From Apoderus coryli (lineage: Eukaryota > Arthropoda > Insecta > Coleoptera > Attelabidae): DNA of 64,000 nt. Position 1 is the first letter of the stretch. Each line of letters opens with the position of its first letter. The stretch spans positions 4,071,135-4,135,134 of the forward strand of contig OU452202.1 in the NCBI GenBank assembly GCA_911728435.2. Direction: 5' to 3'. Both the position numbers and the translations under genes were made by a program. The notes under the pieces are model-generated. The model was not told the origin of the DNA. It searched no databases and worked only from the letters and a program-made list of their open reading frames with translations. Shown piece after piece: positions 1 to 11,463 of the stretch.

Positions 1-587
1 CTTTATGCACTTACACCTATACATAGCCCTCTTGGGCAGGTAATTTTTCCCTACCTGTAATAGTTAATAAATAGAAATAAGTGCTTATTCAAATTTATGT
101 TTATTCTGATTTTATGGTTATGGTACTAAACCTACTACCTACCTACCTTGGTGAAGAAATTCGTCTGAAAACCAATTGATTTTAAATGGGTCTAACAATT
201 ATTCCAGACATAGGACGTTTGGTATATACCACATTTTAAAAATACAGCGAGGACAAAAGTCACACATAAATTCGATAAAACTTGAAGGAAAAGTATACAG
301 GGTCAATCGTGTAGTAGATAAAGGTAATTGAATATGGTATTATTATGGACGCTTCTGCATACTATCTTTTTGATTCTGCATAAGATTCTTACAATATTAA
401 TAATAATATTTTTAATATTATTATTAAAATATAATTGGATTTATTTTTATTTTTTTCAACGCCTAAATATGTAGATCAATTATGGCTACATTGTGAATAT
501 AGTGCCTTTTATACAGTGTTTAAAAGTTAAGTTGTTTTTTTATTGGGGCACCGTATATTTGGTACAATTCGATACCACTTAAAAAAA
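1..587. other. No gene recognised
   Basis: AT-rich sequence without a convincing reading frame. I see no transposon ends or conserved protein motif here. Confidence 0.5.
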
Positions 588-640
588 TCGGTTGTGTCAA
601 CCCAAAACTTTCCCGAAGGTTGAACTATCGATATTGCCTC
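588..640 (+). repeat. 5'-end fragment of the interspersed repeat family
   Basis: Carries the family's 5' terminus (TCGGTTGTGTCA followed by CCCAAAACTTTCCCG) and then diverges. The same start is seen at about 36977 and, inverted, at about 59440. Only the first ~50 bases are recognisable. Confidence 0.55.
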
Positions 641-764
641 AATAATCACTAAGTTAGTGCAGTTGATTGTGGATGCTGTACATTATAATTTAAAATATGA
701 TATCACTTGAGTAACGAAGTGTTTTGATCAAATATGTAAAATCTGAAAATACATTATTATTATT

Positions 765-1130
765 GTAACAACTAAGTTTCGTGTTGTATTTGATGCGTCT
801 TCACCTACCAGTTCTGGATACTATTTTAATAATTTACAAATGGTAGGTCCGACTATTCAAGATGATCTTATATTTATTTTATGAAGGTTTAGGCAACATA
901 CCTACGTTGTTTCTACAGACATTGCAAAAATATATCGACAAGTTTTAGTGAAAGATTCTGAGAGATGTTTGCAACGAATACTTTGGAGGTATAATGGAAA
1001 TGATCCTATACAAATATTTCAGCTAAATACTGTATCATATAGCATGACATGTTGATCGTTTTTGTTGGCTATTCATTCTTTGTACCAATTGGCCAGTGAG
1101 AATTCTGAGAGGTTTCCTGAGTATTCTTAA
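765..1130 (+). pseudogene. BEL/Pao retrotransposon reverse transcriptase fragment
   Basis: Conceptual translation gives stretches typical of BEL/Pao reverse transcriptase: FRVVFDASSPTSSG, MVGPTIQDDL, a stop, then RFRQHTYVVSTDIAKIYRQV and ERCLQRILWRYN, ending near LAIHSLYQLASENSERFPEY. The active family copies RNA into cDNA in virus-like particles. The catalytic motif-A aspartate is visible in the STDIAKIYRQV stretch. Several in-frame stops and the lack of gag, protease, integrase or LTRs show a dead internal fragment. The continuation of the domain (the YVDD box) is not downstream on this strand but on the opposite strand immediately to the right. The family assignment rests on motif recognition only. 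Confidence 0.75.
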
Positions 1131-1245
1131 TTCAAAACATCCTCGTAATAGAATATCAGATACCTACACCTTTGCATATTTTAGAAACTTCCCTTATTGA
1201 CTCCCCACCAGTCAACATATCATCTACATAGAAATCAGATTTTGT
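1131..1245 (-). pseudogene. Inverted BEL/Pao RT piece with YVDD box
   Basis: Read on the minus strand this piece gives KSDFYVDDMLTGGES followed by IREVSKICKGVGI. This is the catalytic YVDD motif C and following segment of BEL/Pao reverse transcriptase. It lies tail to tail with the plus-strand fragment ending at about 1130 and represents the next part of the same domain, so the element was broken by an inversion. A stop follows the KGVGI stretch. Not functional. Confidence 0.72.
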
Positions 1246-1249
1246 ATTT

Positions 1250-1923
1250 TTTTTTTGTCTCTATGACAACACTTAACAATAATTATATAATATACAGAGC
1301 CTTAAACAATTATAATTATAAAAATAATAATAACATGCTAAAACTAACCCAACTACCTACCTAACTACTTTGGTCAAAAATTATAAATAAATAAATTGCA
1401 AGAGCAGGGATCGAACCCTGAACATTACACACCCAAAGCCACACCGATTACCACTGAGCTATGGCCGACGGTAAATGAAATGAAACCAAATTCCATTAAA
1501 GTCTGCGGTCGCCGTACTACATATTTGTAACTTTTAAACGCAATTTTCTCGAGAATGATGGAGGCAAAAATCAAAAGTAATTGCTGTAATGCAGATCAAA
1601 ATGCTTTCAAATGATGTATCACTCGACATCTACTACTCTTTAAAAATTTGAGTTGTTATGTCCACCCCTATCACAGGGCTAAAGCGATTTCAACTAAAAA
1701 CTAATTGGACTCCAAACTCATATACCAAAATTTAGCTCAGTTGGTTGGAGCGTTTAGGCACTATCGTGGAAGAATTCATACAGAGACCCAGACAGACAGA
1801 CTTCCATCTGCAAATGGTCCGAATCGTCTTAGGGGACTTCAAAATGGTTATATCCGTCTTTATATCAAATTTGTTGTTTAACGCGTTCACAATAATACTT
1901 TCGCTATGGGTTGGGAAAGTAAA
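1250..1923 (+). repeat. Interspersed repeat, near full-length copy
   Basis: Long copy of the ~600 bp family. In order it has an AT-rich 5' part, an antisense tRNA-like module (1396-1470), the marker CGCAATTTTCTCGA (about 1541), and the core GATGTATCACTCGA...CCACCCCTATCACAGGG. The rest is an ACAGACAGAC stretch and a 3' part ending ACTTTCGC...GGGAAAGTAA. In better copies the 3' end folds as TTTCCC-loop-GGGAAA. No protein is encoded. It could be a non-autonomous rolling-circle (Helitron/Helentron-type) element or a composite SINE; the sequence does not decide. Confidence 0.7.
1396..1470 (-). repeat. tRNA-like module inside the interspersed repeat
   Basis: The minus strand contains an A-box-like TAGCTCAGTGG and a perfect B-box core GGTTCGATCCC at tRNA spacing. 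It lies antisense to the repeat core, 71 bp before the CGCAATTTTCTCGA marker. A functional tRNA gene is unlikely, because the acceptor stem does not pair well and it sits inside a dispersed repeat. Confidence 0.65.
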
Positions 1924-3087
1924 ATAAATAGACATTGTATTAATAGTCCCTATACCTATTTTCAACAGGTTTAGAGAAAATTATTATTTTCCAAAAAATG
2001 TTTCTTAGGAATATTGCATACTGAGCTGGAAAGTGTTTCATTATTGTCGAGCGAAAACGTTGGTCTATAGACAACATTGCTGGTAAATAGTGGCGGATTA
2101 TGTTTCAATTAAAACAATAATTTGAATGATGGATATCAAGTTCAGTAGCTGAAGGTTACATCGGCAGTTAAGAAAATAAGTGAAAGAAACTGCTGAAATG
2201 TTGTCCATGCTGGAATTTCTAGAGTTATCGCATTCACTGCACCATCCTTGTGAATCCAAATAAATCAATATTTCGGCCAAAGAATATAACCAAGCTTTAA
2301 TGGTGGCAATCACAGCAAACATTAAGGATACTGTTAATATGAATTTTGATTTTTGAAACATTGTTTTGGCCAAAAATCAAAGTGTTTAAAAATTCGTATC
2401 GTTAAAATTTGGAGTTTCTTAATGAAACTAAATGAAAAATATACGTACCTGAAAATATAGAATGCAGGCAATTTCACGAATCTAACTTTAAAGTTTCCTT
2501 TCCGTAGTACGTTAAGGAAGAACGCGGAAAATTGCATAAGAATGGGCCATAATAACTTTGCGGTTTTCAACGCTAAAGGAATTATATTTGTCTTTTAGGT
2601 TCTACTACTTATGCATTTCATGTTTTCGAGATTTGAGATATACTGTAGCTCTTACTATTTTTACAATTTTCGGGGTGACTCTGGGTAGAAGGCGGAAGGG
2701 GGAACCACACAAATGGTATCGCTGTCGAGACTGGATAATTTTACATTTACATACCAAATATTTTTAGTCACTGCTGAACGACGTAGTAGAATGTATAAAT
2801 TGTTGTATGTGTTCTAAAATCGTGTTTTTTGAAGGCTCAGAAGGTCTGGTCAATGGCAGAGACATATACAAACCCTCTGATCCGTGAATCAACCGGAATC
2901 CCCAGCAGCAACAACAGCCACTAATAGGTTATCCTTTTATTAATTCAGGATAACCAAATTTATATTTATGTTACAGAGTGTCTCTTTCTAGACACAACGA
3001 GCGACAAACAACCAACAAAAGACTACAGCAACAGAGGATAGAGCAAGTGAGGACATGTAGCCAGACAACAAAAGAAGGAGAATTTTA
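1924..3087. other. No gene recognised
   Basis: No convincing coding region. Short open frames here carry no motif I recognise. The 3' part may include decayed 5' sequence of the pogo-like relic that follows. Confidence 0.4.
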
Positions 3088-3571
3088 GTGGAGTTAATGT
3101 CCACTCTATCCAGGGACGTGGTTGATTGGCAGACACTATTTCTAAAAAGAAACAAAGAGCTTCAAACATCGAAACTGTTAGAGCTACATACTTTTAACAT
3201 ATATTTTAATGAAATGGAAAAAGAATTGAATGGAACCCAACCCAACACAACAGATAATATATATTTTTATTGGTTTGTGAATTTATTGTTGCCAATTTTG
3301 AAGAAACAACCTGGGAAAAATGCGGTAATTAGCAAGAATTTGTCTTCACATCTTAGTCCACATGTGATAAATACTTGCAATCAAATTAATGTGTGTTTCG
3401 CCAAATACGACGCATCTAACCCAACTGTTACCCTTTAGGCCCCAAAAACTGAAATGGAGAAAAATCATTGAAAAATATACAAATAGACATTCCCGCGGTG
3501 ACTTGTTAGTTAAAAGAAGAAAGGTTAGACAGTTGTCCGAAATCATAGAAATGCATTTTTGGGTAAAGTAA
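3088..3571 (+). pseudogene. pogo/Tigger-like DDE transposase relic
   Basis: Two overlapping frames together resemble the catalytic core of pogo/Tigger transposases. The first frame ends with LPILKKQPGK and KNLSSHLSPHVINTCNQINV, matching the family's segment around the second catalytic aspartate. The second frame continues with PNTTHLTQLLPFRPQKLKWR, matching the family's PPNxTHLxQPLD box and following basic stretch. A frameshift near 3400 joins them. The position expected to hold the catalytic aspartate (GDNLSSH in relatives) reads SKNLSSH, so the site is lost. No terminal repeats were found. A DNA-transposon relic; a host-domesticated gene is unlikely given the frameshift. Confidence 0.68.
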
Positions 3572-3754
3572 GGCATCTGTCCGGTACGTGACTTTAATAA
3601 TACCCGCGCGTTTATGGTTTGCTTTTTCCAAGAATGCCTCTAGGTAGAGAAAAGAAAAAATTCAAAAATGCCACAATTTCTCTTGGCTGATTTTGGGAAT
3701 TCAGTATATTTATATTATTTACAACTACAATAGCTAAACTTGATATATATATAT

Positions 3755-3862
3755 ACAGTGTGGCACAAGCACAATGGTCGCTACAGTACCTACAGACTAA
3801 ATTAAAAAAATATATATGTATATATACAGTGTGGCACAAGAACAACGGTCGCCACAAATCAC
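3755..3862 (+). repeat. Two-copy 71 bp tandem repeat with ACAGTGTGGCACAAG
   Basis: The motif ACAGTGTGGCACAAG, each time followed by ACAAYGGTCGC, occurs at about 3755 and 3826 next to TA microsatellite. It resembles a duplicated transposon end. Confidence 0.6.
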
Positions 3863-3892
3863 ATTTTCCGTTACTTTTGAAAACATTTTGAA

Positions 3893-4395
3893 GATTTAAT
3901 AATAATAATAATATTTATTGTCTAACAGCATTAGCATCAATTAATAATATACTTTACATTTGAATAAAGATAGTTTGCAGCTGAAAAAGTCCACATGTCT
4001 CTGTACGCACAGACGTCACACAATATAGAGGCTCTAGTCACAAGGGCCCTATTTTCATAATTGTACCGAAGCTGTGGCACATTAAAGTGAATATCCGTGA
4101 GAAGGCGAGGGCAGTCGATACGCAAATGAGTTGACCGCCCTCCGGAACTACAAGCAGTCGAAGTTAAACGTATCCAGCAACTGTCGATGGTGAAACGTCC
4201 GTCTATTCGGAAACAAATGTTTGTAAGCTGCAATTTCTCCAATCTGTCAATGTGGACACGGTAAATCGGTGACCAAACCATCGACGCATACTCTAATTTA
4301 GTTCTTACCAATACATGATCCCCCGATGTCAGACAGCTAACGCTACAGAATCCCGAGGTTAACCTCAAGACAAATCCCAATGTCTTAAGTGCAGC
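3893..4395 (-). pseudogene. Non-LTR retrotransposon 3' fragment
   Basis: The minus-strand frame (about 3937-4380) reads TKLEYASMVWSPIYRVHIDRLEK, then LDSCWIRLTSTACSSGG-type and LLTDIHFNVPQLRYNYENRA segments. These are typical of the region after the reverse transcriptase domain in insect LINEs; compare RSKLEYCSIIWYPIYEVHKH in the copy at 29-30 kb. The 3' end is a (TAA)n tail at about 3897-3915. It is 5'-truncated and lacks the polymerase core. Its left neighbour in reading order is the foldback starting at 4408. Confidence 0.7.
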
Positions 4396-4407
4396 CTGGG
4401 AAATATA

Positions 4408-5353
4408 CAGGGTGTTTCAGAAAGACATGGCCAAAATTTGTGAGCGAATTAGGGACATCTAATCATGAAAAAAGCCTAAATTGTAATTTTTCGAAAAGTC
4501 CTTATTTACAAAGATATATAAATAATAATCAAATATTTTCGAAACGAGTAAAGAAAAATTAACCAAATGTAGCATATTTATTCACCTAGTTAAATGTCGT
4601 AAACTGACATGAAATTGAATAAAAAAGGATGACCATAGGCGGGTAAACGGGGGGGACCCTTGCCTTACTTATAACCTAACGTTTTTTCCTTGTGATTTTT
4701 ATTCATTTTGTGTCAAAAATGTGATAAAATAAAGTTTTCTACATAAAAAAGGCATACTTCTTTTTTCTCGAAAAACTTAAGTTTTCGAGAAATTCGAGTT
4801 TGAAAATTTTAGGACAAAACTGGTTCTTAGTAAACAGCGTTAATAAAATTATTGAAATACAGTTTGCTAACGAAAAGTTTTCCAAAATTTTATTAATGCT
4901 TTGTACTAAGGACCAGTTTTGTCCTAAAATTTTTAAACTCGAATTTCTCGAAAATCTTTAAGTTTTTGCGAGATAAAAGAAGTATGCCTTTTTTATGTAG
5001 AAAACTGTATTTAATCACATTTTCGACACAAAATGAATAAAAATCACAAGGAAAAAAGTTAGGTTATAATTAAGGCAAGGGTCCCCCCGTTTACCCGCCT
5101 ATGGTCATTTTTTTTTATTCAATTTCATGTCAGTTTACGACATTTAACTAGGTGAATAAATATGCTACATTTGGTTAATTCATCTTTACTCGTTTCGAAA
5201 ATATTTCAACCAAATCGTCCTCAGGCAGTCATCTTTAACACCCTGTATGTTTGTAAATAAGCACTTTTCGAAAAAATACAATTTTGGTATTTTCATGATT
5301 AGCTGTCCCCAATTCGCTTACAAATTTTGGCAATGTCTTTCTAAAACACCCTG
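4408..5353. mobile_element. Foldback element with long inverted repeats, TA-flanked
   Basis: Starts CAGGGTGTTTC and ends with its inverse, and is flanked by TA on both sides (4406-4407, 5354-5355). The arms are ~440 bp: left landmarks such as the block before GGGGGGACCCTTGCC reappear inverted around 5080-5100. No coding capacity. It shares the TATACAGGGTG terminus with several other foldbacks in this window. Confidence 0.88.
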
Positions 5354-5957
5354 TATATAATGTGTTGGTTGTAACAAAGAACTGGTGAGATCTACAACCG
5401 TTATGTTGGACGAACTGGCTCCTGTCAGAGAGATATGAATCAAAAAATCTCACCAACCTATCACCAAAACCAACCTTGTACCGGGTGGCCAGTTTAATAT
5501 GGACTACTACCTTATCTGAGAAACTATAAACAATACAACAAAAAGTTAAATAAAAACTTTTGTTGGGTTAACTTGAAAGTTTTATTTATTTAAGCTTTAC
5601 ATATACAGGGTGGCTCAAATTGCAGTGAGGGCATTCAACCTCCTTATTTTAAATAGCATACCGTATATATTGAAACATATTTAGATAGAGCCCTAAAAAC
5701 AAAGTCAACGATATATAATAGTATGGGGTTTACATGCACAGTTTCGAATTTATTCTCGTTTACCTTCTGCGTACCTCTAGCGTACGTAAGTAAGTGTTTG
5801 GATAGAAAAAAAAATATATAAATGCTGCATTTCTGCTAAAAAAACTGTTACCGTAATTCTAAAAATCACACAGTGTTGCAATATTTGGCATTTCAGTAAT
5901 TTTCTCGTTTTTTACAAATGCACACCCCTGTATCTTATGTCAGATATAAATGAACCA
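5354..5957. other. Intergenic, isolated transposon ends
   Basis: Contains single TACCGGGTGG (about 5479) and TATACAGGGTGGC (about 5603) termini without a convincing partner nearby. No gene seen. Confidence 0.4.
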
Positions 5958-6900
5958 TTAAAAGACAAATTCAACGATAAATATTTTAGTTATTAGAAGA
6001 TGAAAGTGTTCCAATATCACAGGTCCTCCTTCTTTAAAAAGTTCAGGAGATATGCCATCAGAGCCAGCTAATTTGTTGTTTTTAAGTTGCCGAATAGCTT
6101 TATCAACTTCTCGCAGATAAGGTACATCTCCCAAGTCTTTTTGGGTTGGTCTATGTGGCAACCGATCGAGTGTTGCATTATCAACATTCGTGTCCCTGTT
6201 TAGTAGTTCCTGAAAATGTTCCTTCCACCGAGAACCAATTGACGTGCAATCCCTTAGAAGACGAGACCCATCCCATGTTTGCAGTGGGTTAAGACTCTGT
6301 GCAGAGGTGCCATAAATGGTCTTAGTGGCATGAGATTTCGCCGTCCTCAACTGATTCTTTGGATATCGAATTCTTCGTTGTACTTCAGACTTCGCCGTTT
6401 GAAAGAGACGCTGTTTTGATGTTGAGTTGCGGTCATTTTGCCAGGTGATGAATGCTTTACGTGTCTATTCGTCTTTGTATCTCTTCATCATTTTCGTCGA
6501 ACCAATCCTGATGTTTTCGTTTCACATAGCCTAGGGTCTCCTCATCAGCAGAGAGCACGGCGGATCTAAATAACGACCAGTGTTCTTCAATAGCATCCGG
6601 ATATTCTTCCGGCAGCTTGTCCTTCAGGTGCTGTTGGAAACACAGTTTCGCTCGGTTGCCCTTTAGGCATTCGATGTTAAGCTTTCGCCTTAATTTGCTT
6701 CCCAGTTTTGGTCGTTTTGCAGGTAGATGTAGAGTCATACTGGATCGCACAAGTCAGCCATCATCATCACTCGGTAACGCTTTGGTGCCCTTCACTTCAT
6801 GTCGGCCAAAATATAGTCCACCCACCACAATACATTTGGCAGCACTTCATGCGGATTTCGCCGCCATATCATTGCAGGCTTGCTGAATTTTTAAAATTGA
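5958..6900 (-). pseudogene. Non-LTR retrotransposon fragment (linker and RT start)
   Basis: Two minus-strand frames joined by a frameshift near 6475. The upstream frame ends RKHQDWFDENDEEIQRRID, the acidic linker that precedes reverse transcriptase in many CR1/Jockey-type LINEs. Shifting frame continues TRKAFITWQNDRNS and then SRWKEHFQELLNRD and KAIRQLKNNKLAGSDGISPE, the first conserved RT blocks. The catalytic FADD box is absent, so the fragment is truncated at 3'. An in-frame stop upstream (about 6760) and the frameshift show it is dead. Confidence 0.75.
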
Positions 6901-6959
6901 ATCTTATCTTGTTAATACTGGATTAGCGTAGGGTATATCTTTGATAGTGTCACAAACGT

Positions 6960-7680
6960 AAAACCCTAGCGGATAAAGATCAAGTGACCTGAGTGACCAT
7001 TACCCACGTTCATGTAATTTCTCCCTAGCCGGCCAATCCACAGTTGACGATAAATGTTATTGAGCCATTGTCTTACAGCCATTCCAAAATGCGGGGGAGC
7101 TCCATCCAGTTGTATCCAACTCTCATGCCTTAACTTAATGGGTATATCCTCTAGGTTGTCCAGCAGAATATTGTTAAGAAACGCCAAAACAGTTTCGAGT
7201 GAAACTTTATTGGGTTTACGAAATGTGGACCACAAACATAGATTCCAACCAAACACAGAAAAATCTGATCTTGGTCGAATTTCTTAAGGATTCTGATGTG
7301 GCCAAATATTCGAATATTATGGTAATTTGTTACCCGACGTCTGGTAAAAGAAAATCTTATGTAAAAAGTCAGAATTTTCTTCCGTCGAATTTAAAAGCCA
7401 CTAGAAAAATCTTATTCTTTTTTCAAATTCTGAACAGGTTGTAGGTGATATGCATGTTTATGGTCATCGTATAGTGTTCGTAATGCTTTAGACTTATACG
7501 TAGGTGAATGTTCTGAACTGCCTTCCGAGAGCTCAGCCTCGGATTGTTATCAAAAGTACGAAGTATACGTTTATTCTGAATATTATATCGATTATATCGA
7601 ACTGTTCCGTTCGTTATTAACACGCAGGCCAAAGTTACGAACATACTGATGTGTTCTGATGAAAATGCCAGCATCTAGAA
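6960..7680 (-). pseudogene. IS630/mariner-like transposase relic
   Basis: Minus strand. The N-terminal piece (about 7423-7674) contains NNPRLSSRKAVQ, matching the second helix-turn-helix of insect IS630/mariner-like transposases. The later piece (about 6966-7256) reads ILLDNLEDIPIKLRHESWIQ then LDGAPPHFGMAVRQWLN, the segment around the second catalytic aspartate, and RQLWIGRLG. The third acidic residue region has decayed. Frame breaks separate the pieces. Related fragments occur at 22.3, 31.9, 35.7 and 43.9 kb, and these transposases are plausible drivers of the CAGGGTG-ended foldbacks nearby. Confidence 0.72.
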
Positions 7681-7802
7681 CTCTTCTATTTTGATAGCGT
7701 TTACAATATTTAGGAACTGCCACTTCTGAAAAATCCGTAGCAAGAATGAATATCTGCGTATTCGTTGTTAGGAAAAAGCATTCTTGAGATAAATACTTAC
7801 AC

Positions 7803-7872
7803 CAAAGATTTTAATCTTTACTTGCACACTACTACACTACAACCAAAGATTAATGTACACAATTAATCTTTG
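7803..7872. repeat. Clustered CAAAGATTAATGTACAC inverted termini
   Basis: CAAAGATT...AATCTTTA and then CAAAGATTAATGTACAC facing AATTAATCTTTG form short palindromes. The same terminus bounds the 6 kb element at 18944-24968, so this looks like two abutting ends of that family or a tiny deletion derivative. Confidence 0.6.
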
Positions 7873-8206
7873 CTACAACTAATAACAATGACTCGAAATT
7901 AAATTACCTGACACAATACAATTAACTGTCAGAATAAAATGAAATACACTGACAGTAGTAAGTAGTTTTTTTCAAAAACAGTGGCGCACCATTTTTTTTT
8001 TCATTAAAATTTCCCGAAGATGTCTCCGTACTTCTCTGATGGAAGTAAAATAATATTTTTTGCGAAAAAAGATTGCATCTAAATTATGTATCCAATATTT
8101 TATTAAAATATCTAAAGTAGTTTTAAAAATATTAATAAATTTATAATTTTTAATAAACATTTTCATATTTCGAAAGAAGTAGTCCATACTGAAGTGGAGT
8201 AGAATA

Positions 8207-8618
8207 ATTTAATATTCTTGAAATAAAAGTCGACCTCCACACAATAAATTTAATAAAAATCCTCAATAAATGTCACCATACATGTTTCACAGCTCCGGGC
8301 TGCATCATCAGTGGTTATAATAGAAAATTGACGAAAAGCTATGTTATTTAACTAAATTAGTACATATTATTTTTGGGAATTTTATTTATCAACTCTAGAA
8401 ATAAGAATGTATACATTATTTTCAATTGCACCAAAAAAGATTTGAACTTTAAACTTACCATTGTGTGAAAAAATAAAAAAATTTTATTGTTAAATTAATC
8501 GTTGTTAAACATTAAGACTAAAACTAATACATTTAAAAAGGTCACATTATTACTAATGTAAGCCTTGTAACATTTTTCTTTTTGTATATCATCGAAACTC
8601 TTAAAAATTCTTTCTCTA
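8207..8618 (-). repeat. Left pLTR of the PLE dimer
   Basis: 412 bp pseudo-LTR, the inverse of the copies at 11464-11875 and 15007-15418, with at least two substitutions. Contains a hammerhead motif on the minus strand. Confidence 0.9.
8275..8325 (-). ncRNA. Hammerhead ribozyme motif (minus strand)
   Basis: Mirror image of the motif described at 11766-11808: CTGATGA core, a GC-rich stem II, GAAA, and the short ACAUGU stem III before the predicted cut. It lies in the outward pLTR. Confidence 0.82.
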
Positions 8619-9147
8619 CGAAGACACTAGATTGCAGTTTCACACAACAATGGCGTTTCAAATTTTCTTAAAAAATAGATTTTTGTATATGTAGGATAGA
8701 TGCAATTGTAATGTTGTTTTAGAATTCTAATAAATATATTAACAATAATATTGTGGTGACATCTATTTCCTAGAGCCAATATCACTTCCGTACATGTGAT
8801 CTACAATGTTAGATTTCTTTTTTATCTCAACTCTATACTATACAGATCCCTATGTTAAGTGTATACAGATTTCTTTGATTATTAATATGGGATGGTATTT
8901 TTCTTATGGTTATGTTTATGTTGTTTATATAATCTATGAGCTACACATTAATACACAATAATATCAGTTAGTGTGACAATCTATGTTTTAATTTTCATAT
9001 ACTTAATTGTACCACAAATAAAATCAACACACAATCTCATGTCAATGTTTACATTTACGTACGTGGTTTTCCGTTATGTAATTATCCTTAGTTTATTTAC
9101 ATTTGCGCTTACAATTTAAAATTAAATGTAGTAATCGAGAAGCTAGT

Positions 9148-11461
9148 TTAAGAAGGATAATGATTTAAAAAAAAAAATCTGGTGGATGTGAACTCAGTTT
9201 GATCATTTAGACAATTTATTGATGGCGAGTTGTTAATTGCTGTTATTTCCATAATTTCTAACGTATTGAGTAAAGTGCCTTTATTACAAATGTGTAAGAG
9301 TTTAACGTTGTTGTCTATATCAAAAGAGTGGCCGAGATTTATGACATGGTTTGCTATAGCTGAGTTACTGTCAATGCATGTATAATTTCGTGCTTGAGAT
9401 TTAGTGATAATTCCATTGTGTTCCTCAATTCTAGTTTTAATAGCACGTCCAGATTGGCCGATGTATTGTGCAGAACATCCTGTTGTATTACATGATAATG
9501 CATATACGCCAGATTTTTCGTTTGACGGTGATTTGTCTTTGCTATTATTCAGAAGGAGGTTGATAGTATTATTAGTACGAAAACATATTTGAATGTTGTT
9601 TTGGCTAAAAACTCGTTTTAGCGCTAAACATAGTGGGTGTGTATATGTTATTGGATAAAATTTCGGTGTGGAAGAGGTATATACTGATCTTAGATTTCTA
9701 TTTATATACTTATTAATGTGTTTATAGTATATTCTGTTAATTGTACTAGCTTGAAAATCGTTCGATTTGGCTATGTGGTATATAATAGAAAGTTCTTTTT
9801 TGAAATTTTCCTCGGACATTGGGATGTTAAATAATCTGTGAAAAAGAGAATTGAAACCTGCAAACTTATGTGCATATGGATGGTTAGATGAAAATGGGAT
9901 TGCTATGTCTGTGCTTGTATCTTTGTGGTAAATAGAGAAGGATAAGTTATTGGATAATCTGTGAATACGCACGTCTAAGAATGGTAATGATCTGTTGTTT
10001 TCTATTTCTACTGTAAATTGTATCCTATGGTGTAAGGAGTTCATAAATGTTAATGTGTCATTCAAATCATGATCAGATCCTTTAAATACTGCAAATATGT
10101 CGTCCACGTATCTAAAATATACAACTAGCCTATCTTTATGTATTTGGTTTTGCATTATTTTATTTTCCAGGTTGACCATGAAGATTTCAGCTAGGAGTGA
10201 TGATGTAGATGCTCCCATTGCTAATCCTTCGCATTGTTTATATATTTGGTTGTCAAACTGGAAGAAATTCTGATCTAATGCGACGTTTAGTAAGTTGACA
10301 ATGTCGCGAATGCTGGGTTCATTAAGGGATGAATCACTATTAAGAAGATCGTGGACGAGTTGTACGCTCTCACTTACTGGAACACTGGTGTATAGATTTT
10401 TCACGTCAAATGATACAAGAAAAGAATTTGCAGGACAGTGGGTATTGGTTAATTTTTGACATAGTTCAACTGAGTTATTTACTGAATATGGGGGTTTAAA
10501 ATTTGTGCATTTTTTAATAGTGTAGTTTAACCATTTAGACAATTTAGAAGCTGGTGATGTTGAATAACATACTATTGGACGAATTGGCATGTTGATTTTA
10601 TGTGTTTTAATTTGTCCTCTTAATTTTGGTATTTGAGGATTCATATTTGTAAGTCTAAATTTGTTAGTGTTGAGGAGTGATAATGTATCTTTCGTACTAT
10701 CTAAAGTTTTCCTAAGTTTAGTTTGATAGGTTTTAAGAGGATTAGATTGTACTATAGTGAAGTCGGGTGTATTGAGAAATTCATTAACCTTATTAATATA
10801 CGTTTGTTTGTCACATATGACAGTGCAGTTACTTTTATCGCTTTTACTTAGGATTAAGTTGTTATTATTTAATTTTGATTTGATATTTTTAATAATTTTA
10901 GTTTCACTAGAGTTGTTTATTTTGTTGTAATTTTTATATCCTTGGTTTAGAATTTTTGAGATATTAGAATTTATTATTTCTTTTTCTGGAGGATTCAATG
11001 TTTCAATAATAGATTCGCATTCTGCGGCAGTAACTTTTAGGTTATCTTTAGTTATGTTATTATGAATATTGTATTTTAAACCTTTATTAAGCATTGAAGT
11101 TTCTTGTTCTGTAAAATTGATATTTGAGAGATTCAGAACTCTATTGTGAAACTGAAATGTATTTGATTGTACTATGTTTGGAAACTGTTCTTGAAAATTT
11201 TGGTTATCGAAATGTGAGATATCGTTATTTTCGAAAGATACATTATTCTCATTATCATTATTTATATAATTAATGTTATGCAATGTGTCAAAATTATTGG
11301 AATGATTTTGATTTTTCCTAGATCTTAGATTATTAATTTTAGCATTAAGTCTATTTTTCTTGATGGTACCTTTATATCTGACTGTGTCCTGTATTTGTTG
11401 TTGTAAGCAGTCCCATTCATAGTGATGTAATTTGTGTGCTAGTTCAGCTGTTATGTAATGA
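9148..11461 (-). CDS. Penelope-like RT/GIY-YIG protein, 5'-truncated copy
   Basis: The frame is open from the truncation point at about 11461 to the stop at 9148 and appears identical in sequence to residues ~91-860 of the complete copy at 11895-14477. It retains reverse transcriptase motifs A (SFDVKNLYTSVP), B (GLAMGAST) and C (YVDD) and the C-terminal GIY-YIG endonuclease (GVYALS, YIGQSGR). The first ~90 codons are missing because the plus-strand pLTR of the sister copy is fused at about 11463, so it has no authentic start. Known PLE proteins reverse transcribe their RNA at a break made by the endonuclease. Preserved coding suggests the copy arose in the same event as its partner. Confidence 0.9.
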
Positions 11462-11463
11462 AG

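Noticed and set aside
7972..8187. 71-codon ORF beginning MDYFFR as a separate gene
   Set aside because: Its first codons are the PLE tail; the rest is flanking DNA read by chance past the insertion boundary.
9404..9592. ORFs on the strand opposite the PLE genes (also 14033-14221, 54527-54715)
   Set aside because: Shadows of the real PLE frames, identical in both mirror copies for that reason only.
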